This document shows positions 47,419 through 56,861 of a stretch of 64,000 nucleotides of DNA, in pieces; the stretch's first letter is position 1, and the number at the start of each line of letters is the position of its first letter. Under the pieces are notes generated by a model. That model was not told the DNA's origin. It saw nothing but the letters and a program-made list of their open reading frames with translations, and searched no databases. The DNA is from Thermobifida halotolerans. Its GTDB lineage: Bacteria > Actinomycetota > Actinomycetes > Streptosporangiales > Streptosporangiaceae. The DNA is taken from contig NZ_CP063196.1 of the NCBI RefSeq assembly GCF_003574835.2, positions 2,790,001-2,854,000 of the forward strand, read 5' to 3'. Made by a program: the position numbers and the translations under genes.

Positions 47419-47769
47419 TCACAGCGCGCGCAGTCCCTCCAGGACCGCCTGGAGCATGGAGTCGGTGGGCTCGGCGTCGGGCGGGGCGCCCACGCGCAGC
47501 GCTCCCGCCGCGACCATGTCACTCACCAGGAGCCGGGTCAGGCTCGGCGGAGCGGCCAGCGCGGAGGCGACCTCGGCGATGGACCGCGGGGTCGCGCACA
47601 ACCGCAGCACGGTGGCCTGCTCGGGGCGGAGTTCGTCCTCCTCCCCCGGTTCCCTGGCGGCCACGACCATGCTCGCCAGGTCCAGCACCGGAGTCGTGTC
47701 GCCCGCACCGGCGGTCAGGACGAACGGCCGCAGCAGCCGTCCCGGATCGGCGTCGGAGACCGCGGTCAT
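47419..47769 (-). CDS. DUF742 protein (CvnC-like), 116 aa
   Basis: This is a winged-helix-like small protein of the conservon C family: RLLRPFVLTAGAGDTTPVLD at the start, LRPEQATVLRLCATPRSIAE and LAAPPSLTRLLVSDMVAAGA. ATG at 47769 overlaps the kinase stop by ATGA. It is a second copy of CvnC; here no partner CvnB or CvnD follows, so this half-conservon has only the kinase and DUF742. Confidence 0.85.
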   Translation of the reverse strand: MTAVSDADPGRLLRPFVLTAGAGDTTPVLDLASMVVAAREPGEEDELRPEQATVLRLCATPRSIAEVASALAAPPSLTRLLVSDMVAAGALRVGAPPDAEPTDSMLQAVLEGLRAL

Positions 47770-49784
47770 GACGTGGCTCCGTTGCGCACCGCGGCCGTCT
47801 CCTGCTCGGCGGGCCGTGTCCCGGTGTCCTCCTCGGCACCGCTGGCCCCCTCCGTCAGGAGGGAGTGCGGCAGCACCACCCGCGCCAGCGCGCCCCCGTA
47901 CGGCGACGGTTCCAGCCGGACGGTGACACCGTGCCGGGCCGCCAGGCGTGCCACCACGAACAGCCCGAGGCGGGGCTCGTCGGACAGGGTCATCACGTCG
48001 AACTCGGGCGGTTCGGCCAGCCTGCCGTTGGCTTCGGCGTACTGCTCGGCGCTCATTCCCAGTCCCCGGTCCGTCACCTCCACGACCGCACCGGCTCGGA
48101 CACGCCTGCTGTGGACGTCCACCTGTGCGGGGTCCGGGGAGAAGTGGACGGCGTTCTCCACCAGTTCGGCGATCAGGTGGGTGAGGTCCGCGACCGCGTG
48201 CCCACGCACTCCGGCTCTGGCCGCCGACCTCAGCCGCACCCGTTCGTAGTCCTCGATCTCGGAGGTCGCCGCGCGCAGCACGTCCAGCAGCGGCATCGGG
48301 TCCTTCCACCGGCGGGCCGTCGCGGCTCCGGCGAGGATGAGGAGGTTGTCGGCGTAGCGGCGTCCCCGGGTGACCAGGTGGTCCAGGCGGAGCAGCCTGC
48401 GCAGGCTGTCGGGGTTGTCCTCGGCCGACTCGATCTCGTCGAGGAGCCGGAGTTGGCGCTGGATGAGGGTCTGGTTGCGGTAGGCGATCCCCAGGAAGGC
48501 CCGGTTGGCGCCCTCGCGGATCTCGGCCTGTCTGACGGCCGCGGCGGCCGCCGTGCGCTGGGCGGTGTTGAAGGCGTCGGCGACCCTGCCGAGTTCGTCC
48601 TGTCCGTGGCGCAGCGTGGGCAGCTCGGCGGTCACGTCCACCCGCAGGCCGGTTCCCGCCCTGGCGACGAGCTCGGGCAGGCGGGAGTCCGCGACCTCCA
48701 GTGTCTCGGTGTGCAGGCGGTGCAGTCGTCCGGTCAGTCGCCGGGCGGACCGCAGCGCGTAGACGATGGCGGCGATTCCCGCCAGCAGGATGATCAGGGA
48801 GCCCACGACGTTGAAGGCGATGGCTCGCACCGCCGAACTCCACGCGGCGTCGAGTGCCGTCTCGGTCTGGGCGGCGACCAACCGTTGGACCACCGGTTCG
48901 GTGTCGCCCATGGCCCGGTCCCACTCCTCGGCGTCGACGGGGATCTCGCTGTTGAACTCGGCCTCGCCCGAGGCGTCGATCACCGGGGGCCGGGAGAGGA
49001 CGCGCAGACTCAGGTCCTGGAGTCGGATCCAGGAGGGGGACTGGTTCAGTGCCTGGTGCTCGGCGCGGGCCGGTTCGCTCAGGTCGGGCCCGGTCCGGTT
49101 GAGGATGTCGCGGTAGGAGGCGGTGAGGTAGGTGAAGTGCGCGGTCTCGGAGTACCCCATGGCCCCCGCCGCCATCGCCCCGGACAGCAGCGCGTCGGCC
49201 TGTGTGTAGCGGTCCTGGGCGCGCATGAGTTCCAGGACGGTGAAGCCGTCGGGGCGGGAGTCGCCGTGCAACCGGGCCACGACGGCGTCGTTGACCAGCA
49301 GGACGGCCGACAGCAGCGCGGTGTAGTCCTGGAGGGCCGCCTCCCGGTCGGTCTCCCCGTTGTCGACCTTCTTCCGCAGGTCGGGCAGGCCGCCCCAGGC
49401 GTCGAAGAAGGCGCGGGCGCGCTCAGTGAGCCCGGTGTCGTCGGAGTCGAGCAGAGCCTCGACCCGCTCCCGTTCCCGGGCGAAGGTCGCGTCGGTGCGT
49501 TCCCTGCCGTCGAGAAGCGCGTCCTGGGCCGCCGCGGAACCGGCGCCCAGGAACACCTGGGTCAACTCCCGTTCCGTGCGCAGTTCCGCGGCGATCAGGT
49601 CCAACGCCGCCAGTCCGGCCTTCCCCTGCTGGACCGAGGAGGTCAGGCGGAGCGCACCGGTGGTGCCCGCGGCGGTCAGCAGCGCCCACAGCAACAGGAA
49701 GCTGACGCTCGGAATGAGCACCATCCGGGTGAGTTGTCCGCGGATGGCGCTTCTTCCAACTGGATTGTGCTTGCACGTGGTCAT
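47766..49784 (-). CDS. NIT-domain sensor histidine kinase (CvnA-like), 672 aa
   Basis: TM1 near residues 20-45 (MVLIPSVSFLLLWALLTAAG) is followed by an extracytoplasmic all-helical nitrate/nitrite-sensing-like (NIT) region of about 270 residues (LRTERELTQVFLGAG...), TM2 (AFNVVGSLIILLAGIAAIVY), a HAMP-like linker and a kinase core. The phosphoacceptor-like segment has LDHLVTRGRRYADNLLILAG; the ATPase has HLIAELVENAVHFSPDPAQV and VTDRGLGMSAEQYAEA. It lacks a conventional HisKA domain, as CvnA proteins do. GGGGGAAG precedes ATG at 49784. It resembles the kinase at 52517-54865, so it is a paralogue. Confidence 0.85.
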   Translation of the reverse strand: MTTCKHNPVGRSAIRGQLTRMVLIPSVSFLLLWALLTAAGTTGALRLTSSVQQGKAGLAALDLIAAELRTERELTQVFLGAGSAAAQDALLDGRERTDATFARERERVEALLDSDDTGLTERARAFFDAWGGLPDLRKKVDNGETDREAALQDYTALLSAVLLVNDAVVARLHGDSRPDGFTVLELMRAQDRYTQADALLSGAMAAGAMGYSETAHFTYLTASYRDILNRTGPDLSEPARAEHQALNQSPSWIRLQDLSLRVLSRPPVIDASGEAEFNSEIPVDAEEWDRAMGDTEPVVQRLVAAQTETALDAAWSSAVRAIAFNVVGSLIILLAGIAAIVYALRSARRLTGRLHRLHTETLEVADSRLPELVARAGTGLRVDVTAELPTLRHGQDELGRVADAFNTAQRTAAAAAVRQAEIREGANRAFLGIAYRNQTLIQRQLRLLDEIESAEDNPDSLRRLLRLDHLVTRGRRYADNLLILAGAATARRWKDPMPLLDVLRAATSEIEDYERVRLRSAARAGVRGHAVADLTHLIAELVENAVHFSPDPAQVDVHSRRVRAGAVVEVTDRGLGMSAEQYAEANGRLAEPPEFDVMTLSDEPRLGLFVVARLAARHGVTVRLEPSPYGGALARVVLPHSLLTEGASGAEEDTGTRPAEQETAAVRNGATS

Positions 49785-49817
49785 GGTCTTCCCCCTCAGG
49801 GGACGACCGTACCGAAA

Positions 49818-49848
49818 TCCATAGCCCTGAGTCGCCACTTTGTGACAA
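49818..49848 (-). promoter_or_regulatory. Candidate promoter of the second kinase
   Basis: On the minus strand TTGTCA (49843-49848) and TATGGA (49818-49823) are separated by 19 bp, about 35 bp upstream of the kinase start and after the chelatase stop. It suggests the second kinase-DUF742 pair has its own promoter. Confidence 0.45.
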
Positions 49849-49888
49849 CCGGTCATCGCCGTGTGGAAAACCCCGTGCGGGTGGGGCG

Positions 49889-50836
49889 TCAGTCCTCCTG
49901 CCGGTGCCGGGAACCCACCGGGCGGGGCAGATCCTCCAGCGTCGGCTGCCGCTCCACGCCCAGAGCGTTGAGCATCTCGGCGTAGCGCAGCGCCACGATC
50001 TTGGCCGTGATGGTGTTCGCGCCCAGCGGGCCGCCGGAGCGTGCCCCGTGCTTGCTCGCCAGCGCGCTGGTCTCGACCGCCGGGAACTCCTGGCCCACGA
50101 CACTGGGCGCGATCGCCGGACGGCGGCATCCCGCGGCGGCGAGCTGCGCGAAGGCCTGTTCCATCTGGCCGGGGTCGTCCAGCGGCGCGGGAAGCACCGT
50201 CACTCCCAGGCGTGCGGCCAGGAGCACGGCGGTGACGCCCGCCGCGTTGAGCGCGTCGGGGCCGCCGACCGAGCCGACCAGTACGCCGTCGGCCATGGTG
50301 TCGCTGGGAGCCACCACGCTGATCAGCCGCATCCGGTCGGCGCGTACGCAGCCGGCCTCGGCCAGACGCAGGTGCAGCGCCTCGGCGAGCATCGGGTGGG
50401 GGCCGAGGGCGTCGGTGACGCGGGCGCGCACCCCGGTGGTCCGGACCGCCTCGTCGATCGCGGTCAGGGTGGGCTGGTGCGGTCCGGCCACCATGGGCAC
50501 GATGACCGCGTCGCACGGGTCGGCGACGGTCTGCTGCTCGTCGTCCCGCCGCGCCGCCAGCTCGGCCAGGACCTCGGACACGCTGTGCGTCTCCCCGTGG
50601 GTGTAGGCGAGGTGCAGGGAGGTCTCGGGCCGGTAGGGGCGGACCAGGTCCACCATCTCCGTGGCGAAGTCGGCCCCGTCGGCCGCCCCCTCGGCCGTGC
50701 CGAAGGCGACCAGGACGAGTGGCGGCGTGCCGACCCACTTGTCGAAGGACAACGGGTCGCGGTGCCGTCCCGAACGCCGTCTCGGAGTGACACGGGGAGG
50801 AAGCCTGTCAGAATTGTGCATACCGTCTGAACTCAC
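49889..50836 (-). CDS. Sirohydrochlorin ferrochelatase/CbiX-like protein, 315 aa
   Basis: This is a class II chelatase fold. The first half has PPLVLVAFGTAEGAADGADF (chelatase N-terminal strand) and CDAVIVPMVAGPHQPTLTA with a metal-ligand-like His; the second half repeats the architecture (MRLISVVAPSDTMADGVL; IAPSVVGQEFPAVETSALAS). It inserts metal into a tetrapyrrole, for siroheme or cobalamin. The start is uncertain: GTG at 50836 or ATG at 50821. It sits between the conservon and the second NIT kinase; siroheme is the cofactor of nitrite and sulfite reductases, which links it to nitrate/nitrite sensing by context only. The catalytic His pair was not fully verified. Confidence 0.8.
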   Translation of the reverse strand: MSSDGMHNSDRLPPRVTPRRRSGRHRDPLSFDKWVGTPPLVLVAFGTAEGAADGADFATEMVDLVRPYRPETSLHLAYTHGETHSVSEVLAELAARRDDEQQTVADPCDAVIVPMVAGPHQPTLTAIDEAVRTTGVRARVTDALGPHPMLAEALHLRLAEAGCVRADRMRLISVVAPSDTMADGVLVGSVGGPDALNAAGVTAVLLAARLGVTVLPAPLDDPGQMEQAFAQLAAAGCRRPAIAPSVVGQEFPAVETSALASKHGARSGGPLGANTITAKIVALRYAEMLNALGVERQPTLEDLPRPVGSRHRQED

Positions 50837-50915
50837 GCGAGAGATAGTAACGAGTTGAGGTGCTCAGCCTGCCACGGTCGATTCTCAGCGGTGAAGATCG
50901 CGCCGTGGTAACGGA

Positions 50916-51548
50916 TCATCCCATGGTTGTGGCACGCCGGGGTGCCGCGCGCCCCGTTCCGGCGGGGGACCGGCGCCTGATGACGTGCCGTACCAGGGTG
51001 ATCAGCACCTCCTTGCCGGATTCGCGCCTGCGGGCGTCGGCCTGCACGACGGGGACGTCCGGTTCGACGTCCACGGCCTCACGGAGCTCCTCGGCGGTGT
51101 AGGACGGCGTGTCGTCGAAGCGGTTCACCGCCACCACGAAGGGGATGCCGCGGCGTTCGAAGAAGTCCACCGACGGAAAGCAGGACTCCAGGCGGCGGGT
51201 GTCGGCGATCACCACCGCCCCCAGTGCGCCCGAGGCCAGTTCGTTCCACATGAACCAGAACCGCTCCTGGCCGGGGGTGCCGAACAGGTAGAGCACCAGT
51301 TCGGAGCTGACGGTGATCCGCCCGAAGTCCAGCGCGACGGTGGTGGTGGTCTTGCTCTCCACCCCCGACAGGTCGTCCACGCCGAGACTGGCCTCGGTCA
51401 TCACCTCCTCGGTGCTGAGCGGGGTGATCTCGCTGACCGAGCCGACCATGGTGGTCTTGCCCGCGCCGAATCCACCCGCGACGAGGATCTTGAGCGCCGC
51501 CGGCAGCGGGGCCTCACCCGCGGGCGCGTCAGAGTCTGCGAATGCCAT
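50916..51548 (-). CDS. cvnD: Conservon GTPase CvnD, 210 aa
   Basis: This is a small Ras-like GTPase: P-loop LVAGGFGAGKTTMVGSVS, switch II YLFGTPGQERFWFMW and the NKxD-type VAVNRFDDTPS. It is an ATP/GTP-binding partner of CvnB in the conservon signalling complex, which associates with the kinase-like CvnA at the membrane. Its 5' end overlaps the CvnC gene by 20 bp. The C-terminus is basic. The membrane anchor, if any, is not seen. Confidence 0.92.
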   Translation of the reverse strand: MAFADSDAPAGEAPLPAALKILVAGGFGAGKTTMVGSVSEITPLSTEEVMTEASLGVDDLSGVESKTTTTVALDFGRITVSSELVLYLFGTPGQERFWFMWNELASGALGAVVIADTRRLESCFPSVDFFERRGIPFVVAVNRFDDTPSYTAEELREAVDVEPDVPVVQADARRRESGKEVLITLVRHVIRRRSPAGTGRAAPRRATTMG

Positions 51549-51912
51549 CGAGAACCGCCTGGAGTAGGGTCATCTCGGGTGCCTCGGTCCGGGGCATCGG
51601 GGCTCGGGCCAGGACGAAACCTTTGGCGACGAGGTCTCCCAGCAGCACCTTGACCACGGTCATGGGCAGGTCCAGGTGGGCCGCGACCTCGGCCACCGAC
51701 ATCGGGGAGCGGCACAGTCGCAGGATGGAGAGATGCTCGGGCTGCAGCAGCGAGGTGTCCGCCTCGCGCCGCGAGGCGACGACGGTGCTGATCATGTCCA
51801 GCCGGGTCTGCCCCGAACGGGTCCGGCCGCCGGTCACCGTGTAGGGGCGTACCAGCGGCCCGGGGGCATCGTCCCACGCGGGGGTCCTGTCGGAGCCGCG
51901 GTGGCCGCTCAT
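51529..51912 (-). CDS. cvnC: Conservon DUF742 protein CvnC, 127 aa
   Basis: DUF742: LVRPYTVTGGRTRSGQTRLD, followed by a winged-helix-like domain (LQPEHLSILRLCRSPMSVAE; HLDLPMTVVKVLLGDLVAKG). It is coupled to cvnB by an ATGA overlap and to cvnD by a 20-bp overlap. It acts with CvnA/B/D; biochemical role is not established. Confidence 0.92.
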   Translation of the reverse strand: MSGHRGSDRTPAWDDAPGPLVRPYTVTGGRTRSGQTRLDMISTVVASRREADTSLLQPEHLSILRLCRSPMSVAEVAAHLDLPMTVVKVLLGDLVAKGFVLARAPMPRTEAPEMTLLQAVLDGIRRL

Positions 51913-52331
51913 GAGCCGGTTGGGACGCGGTCGGCGGTTTCGGGGAACCTCGGGGCACTGCTCAGGAACTGACCGACCCGCTTGATGCGGGCGTTCATCT
52001 CGTAGGCGATCATCCCCACGTCGGCCTGCTCGTCGGCGAGGACGGCCATGCACGCGCCTTCGCCCGCGGCCGTGACGAACAGGTAGGCGCGCTCCATCTC
52101 CACGATGGTCTGCAGCACCGCTCCCCCGTCGAACTGGCTGCTGGTTCCGCGGGCCAGGCTCTGGAACGCCGACGCGACCGCCGACAGGTGCTCGCCCTCC
52201 TCGTCGGAGAGGCCGCGGGACCTGCCGATGAGCAGGCCGTCCGCGGACAGCACGATGGCGTGGTCGGCTCCCACGACGCGGTCGACCAGGTCGTCGAGGA
52301 GCCAGTTGAGGTTTCCTGGGGCGTTACTCAT
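51909..52331 (-). CDS. cvnB: Conservon roadblock/LC7 protein CvnB, 140 aa
   Basis: This is a roadblock/LC7-fold regulator of small GTPases: LNWLLDDLVDRVVGADHAIV, LSADGLLIGRSRGLSDEEGE and VLADEQADVGMIAYEMNARI. ATG at 52331 (MSNAPGNLNWLL) has GGGTGAGA upstream; an in-frame ATG five codons earlier has no ribosome-binding site. It is probably the GTPase-activating or scaffolding partner of CvnD. It lies 185 bp downstream of the CvnA kinase. Confidence 0.93.
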   Translation of the reverse strand: MSNAPGNLNWLLDDLVDRVVGADHAIVLSADGLLIGRSRGLSDEEGEHLSAVASAFQSLARGTSSQFDGGAVLQTIVEMERAYLFVTAAGEGACMAVLADEQADVGMIAYEMNARIKRVGQFLSSAPRFPETADRVPTGS

Positions 52332-52516
52332 CCGGTTCTCACCCATTCGTGTCGATTTCTGTGGTTCCGGGCTGTCTGCCGTGATCCGGGCAGCGCGTCT
52401 TCGACGTGCCGCGGATGCGCGGACGGTCGCGGGACCGGCGGAGCCCTGCTCCGCGCGCCCCCGGAGACGGATGGCGGTCGGCGAGGCGGCGGACACGTGT
52501 CGCCCCATGGGAACGC

Positions 52517-54865
52517 CTACTCGGACACGGTCTCGGAGACCTGTGTCGGGTCGCTCCGGCGCCCCCTGCGGGTGCCGCTGTGGAAGGCCTCCATCATCCG
52601 TCGCGCCTCCTCCGGTGTTCTCCGCGGAGCGGTCGGTTCCGGGACGTCCCCCTCGGGGCCGGTTCCGTCCCGGAGAGGGGGCGCGAGATGGGTCTGCCGG
52701 CGGCGTCTGGGAAGCGGGGGGCGGGAGTCCGCGCCGTTCTGTGCCCCGGATCCGGCGGGAGGTCCTCCCCCGGCCGTCGTGTCCGGCCGTTCCTGCGCGG
52801 CCGAACGGTCCGGCGGCCCGGGCTCCCGGGCCTCCGGAAGTGCCGGCGCCGCACGCTCGGTGGGGGGGACCTCCTCGGCCGGGGAGCGTCCGGCCCCCTG
52901 CCGGTCGTCGGCGGGATCGTCGGCGGGTCCGGTCTCCTCGTCGGCGGCGGTCCGGGAACCGGTCTGGACCACCAGTCCGTTCGGGATCAGCACGACCGCC
53001 CGGGTCCCGCCGTAGGGTGCGGCGCACAGCCGCACCTGGATGTCGTACCTGGCGGCCAGACGAGCCACCACGAACAGCCCCAGCCGGGGGTCCTCGTCGA
53101 GAGCCACCACGTCGAACTCGGGGACCGTGGCGAGCCGTTCGTTGGCCTCGGCCAGACTCTCCTCGCTCATGCCCAGGCCCTGGTCGCTGATCTCCACCGC
53201 CAGTCCCCTGGGCACCACCTCGCTGTGCACCTCGACCCTGGTGTACGGCGGCGAGTAGCGTGCGGCGTTCTCCACGAGTTCGGCGAACAGGTGGATGACG
53301 TCGGCGACGACCTCACCGCGGAGCGCCCGGTCCGGTGCCGGGAGCACGGTGATCCTCGCGTACTCCTCGACCTCGGAGACGGCGCTGCGCAGCACGTCGA
53401 CCAGCGGGATGGGGGACCGCCAGCGCCGCCCCGACCTGCCTCCGGCGAGGATGATGAGGTTCTCGGCGTTGCGCCGCCCCCGGGTCGCCAGGTGGTCCAG
53501 GTGGAACAGGTCCTCCAGGAGGTCGGGGTCCTCCTCCTCGCGTTCGATGCGGTCGAGCAGGCGGAGTTGGCGCTGCAGCAGGGACTGGTCGCGGTGGGCC
53601 AGGGCCAGGAACACCCGGTTGGCGCCCTCGCGGATCTCGACCTGTCTGACGGCCGCGGCCACCGCCGTGCGCTGGGCGGTGTTGAACGCGTCGGCGACCT
53701 GGCCGATCTCGTCGCCGCCGTAGTCGAGGCGACGCGGCTGCACTCCCAGGTCGACGTCCTCTCCCCGTCCGAGGCGGCGGACGATCTCCGGCAGCTCGCC
53801 TTCGGCCAGGTCCAGGGTGTCGCGGCGCAGGCGGGACAGCCGGTCGGTGAGCCTGACCGCGGTCTTGGAGGCGATGCCGTAGGCGAGGGCGCCCGCGAAC
53901 AGGGCCAGGATCGATCCGCCGATCGCGGTGGAGAGCACCTGGGCGCCCGCCGCCTTCGTCGCCTCCACGGTCGCCCGCGCCTGGGTGTTGGTCATCGCGA
54001 CGAGCATGGTGTTGACGCTGTCGGCGTCGGAGTCCCAGTCGGCCACGGCCGACGGCAGGGTGTCGTCCGGTTCCGCCTCGGGTTCGGTCCGGGGTCCCGC
54101 GGTCAGCCGCCAGGAGGTGATCTGTCCCGCGGTGTCGACCATCCGGCTCCACTCGGACGACTCGGCGAGTGCGACGTAGTCGCGGGCCGCGGGTTCGGTC
54201 AGCGCCCACCGCAGTTCGTTCAGGCGCCGTTCGAGTTCGCTGATCAGCCCGGAGAACGCGGTCTGGTCTGCCGCGGTGAGCTCGCCCGCCGCCCGCGCGC
54301 CCGCCAGCACCGCGTCGGCCTGCGCGAAGGTCTCCTGGGCGCGCATCGTCTGGACGAGGACGCCTCCCACGGCGACGGCGGCGCCGTCGCCGAACTGCCG
54401 GCTGTGCGCCGCGTAGTGGTCGATGCCCGCGACGATGATGGCGCTGTAGCGCCTGTGGCTGTCGGTCCGGTCGATCCGCCCGGCGGCCACGTCCTCGCGC
54501 AGCGGGCCCCGTTCGGCCAGCGTGGAGCGGAGATCGACCTCGAAGGCGTCCTCGTCGTCCAGTTCCACCTCGGCCAGGGCCTCGTCGACCGCCGCCTGCT
54601 GGGCGCGCAGCGCCCCCAGGCTCTCGGCGGACGGAGCGCCCAGGTGCTCCGCGGCGAGTCCACGCTCCCGCTGCAGCTCCACCAGAGCGGAGTAGAGTTG
54701 GGCGCCCTCCTCGCTTGTGGCCGCGGCCGTGCGCAGCGTCAGCGCCTGGGCCACCGTGGCCGCGCTCAGCACGACGAACAGGACAAGAAAAGTGACCGCT
54801 GGGATCAGCACGATCTTGTTGAGCTGTGCCCTGATACCGCGGTCCGTACCGTCCGGCTCGGTCAT
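52517..54865 (-). CDS. cvnA: Conservon sensor kinase CvnA with NIT-like domain, 782 aa
   Basis: TM1 (IVLIPAVTFLVLFVVLSAAT), a large extracytoplasmic helical NIT-like region, TM2 (AIGGSILALFAGALAYGIAS), a HAMP-like linker and the kinase core: FNTAQRTAVAAAVRQVEIRE, LDHLATRGRRNAENLIILAG, then HATPase N-box HLFAELVENAARYSPPYTRV and VEISDQGLGMSEESL. About 150 C-terminal residues are Pro/Glu/Arg-rich and disordered. ATG at 54865 has GGGGGAGGGG upstream; an in-frame GTG 15 nt earlier is an alternative. It is the first gene of the conservon. Confidence 0.9.
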   Translation of the reverse strand: MTEPDGTDRGIRAQLNKIVLIPAVTFLVLFVVLSAATVAQALTLRTAAATSEEGAQLYSALVELQRERGLAAEHLGAPSAESLGALRAQQAAVDEALAEVELDDEDAFEVDLRSTLAERGPLREDVAAGRIDRTDSHRRYSAIIVAGIDHYAAHSRQFGDGAAVAVGGVLVQTMRAQETFAQADAVLAGARAAGELTAADQTAFSGLISELERRLNELRWALTEPAARDYVALAESSEWSRMVDTAGQITSWRLTAGPRTEPEAEPDDTLPSAVADWDSDADSVNTMLVAMTNTQARATVEATKAAGAQVLSTAIGGSILALFAGALAYGIASKTAVRLTDRLSRLRRDTLDLAEGELPEIVRRLGRGEDVDLGVQPRRLDYGGDEIGQVADAFNTAQRTAVAAAVRQVEIREGANRVFLALAHRDQSLLQRQLRLLDRIEREEEDPDLLEDLFHLDHLATRGRRNAENLIILAGGRSGRRWRSPIPLVDVLRSAVSEVEEYARITVLPAPDRALRGEVVADVIHLFAELVENAARYSPPYTRVEVHSEVVPRGLAVEISDQGLGMSEESLAEANERLATVPEFDVVALDEDPRLGLFVVARLAARYDIQVRLCAAPYGGTRAVVLIPNGLVVQTGSRTAADEETGPADDPADDRQGAGRSPAEEVPPTERAAPALPEAREPGPPDRSAAQERPDTTAGGGPPAGSGAQNGADSRPPLPRRRRQTHLAPPLRDGTGPEGDVPEPTAPRRTPEEARRMMEAFHSGTRRGRRSDPTQVSETVSE

Positions 54866-54990
54866 GAACCCCTCCCCCACACCGTGATACGCCAGCTACT
54901 GATCGTTATGGAGCTCGCACCGACGGTGTCGTGACTGGACGCTACCGGAAACACCCCACAGGTGTGGGAGCTTTGGCCAAACCCGTCTTT

Positions 54991-55032
54991 AGGGTGATGC
55001 CGGGAGGTTGGGGGAGGAGAGCGTCCGGGCGG
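54991..55032. repeat. 42-bp direct repeat, copy A
   Basis: It matches copy B (55271-55312) at 40 of 42 positions and contains GCCGGGAGGTTGGGGGAGGA. Copies start 280 bp apart. Confidence 0.8.
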
Positions 55033-55247
55033 CCTCGGCCGGGGGGCGGGCGGCACCACCCCGGGAGACGGGCGAGAAGCGTTGCAGGACAGGCCCACCC
55101 GAGGGGGTGGGCCGGGGTGCTGTGGTGCGGGCTCACCGGTGGGGTGCGGGAAGGCGGGGGCGCGGGTGGGTCGGCGCCGGGGCGCCTCCCCACTCCAGCG
55201 CCACCCCCTGGCGGCCCCCGGGGGCCTGGGTGGAACACCTCACCCGC

Positions 55248-55291
55248 CCAACCTCCCGGCATTGGTCTCCAGGGTGGTGCCGGGAGGTTGG
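55248..55291 (-). terminator. Terminator-like inverted repeat after argH
   Basis: CCAACCTCCCGGCA (55248-55261) and its reverse complement (55278-55291) make a 14-bp perfect stem with a 16-nt loop, about 25 bp beyond the argH stop. One arm is part of direct repeat copy B. It probably ends the arg operon. Confidence 0.65.
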
Positions 55292-55312
55292 GGGAGGAGC
55301 GCGTCCGGGCGG
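55271..55312. repeat. 42-bp direct repeat, copy B
   Basis: Second copy of the repeat at 54991-55032, ending 3 bp from the argH stop codon. Confidence 0.8.
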
Positions 55313-55314
55313 GT

Positions 55315-56754
<1,440 letters not shown>

Positions 56755-56790
56755 TTAACAGTGGATGGGTCGGTGGTCGGAGGGGACGGG

Positions 56791-56838
56791 ACGCGGCGCC
56801 CCCGCGCGGTCCGGCCGGACCGCGCGGGGGCGCCGCGT
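56791..56838. terminator. Perfect 48-bp palindrome between argG and argH
   Basis: The two 24-bp halves (56791-56814, 56815-56838) are exact reverse complements; the centre is CCGGCCGG. It lies 23 bp after the argG stop and 45 bp before argH. In RNA it forms a very stable GC stem with a minimal loop. No U-tract follows in the argG-to-argH direction, so it may attenuate, protect mRNA ends or terminate partially. Confidence 0.75.
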
Positions 56839-56861
56839 CCGGCGCGGGGGCGTGCTCCCGC

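Larger units (their letters stand above)
54866..55314. other. Gap between argH and cvnA
   Basis: About 450 bp hold no recognised gene. Contents: the cvnA promoter region near 54870-54950, the two copies of a 42-bp direct repeat, an inverted repeat after argH, a 9-bp-stem hairpin (GGCCCACCC/GGGTGGGCC, 55093-55114) and the palindrome GGCCCCCGGGGGCC near 55213-55226. The density of structures is unusual for this window. Confidence 0.6.
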
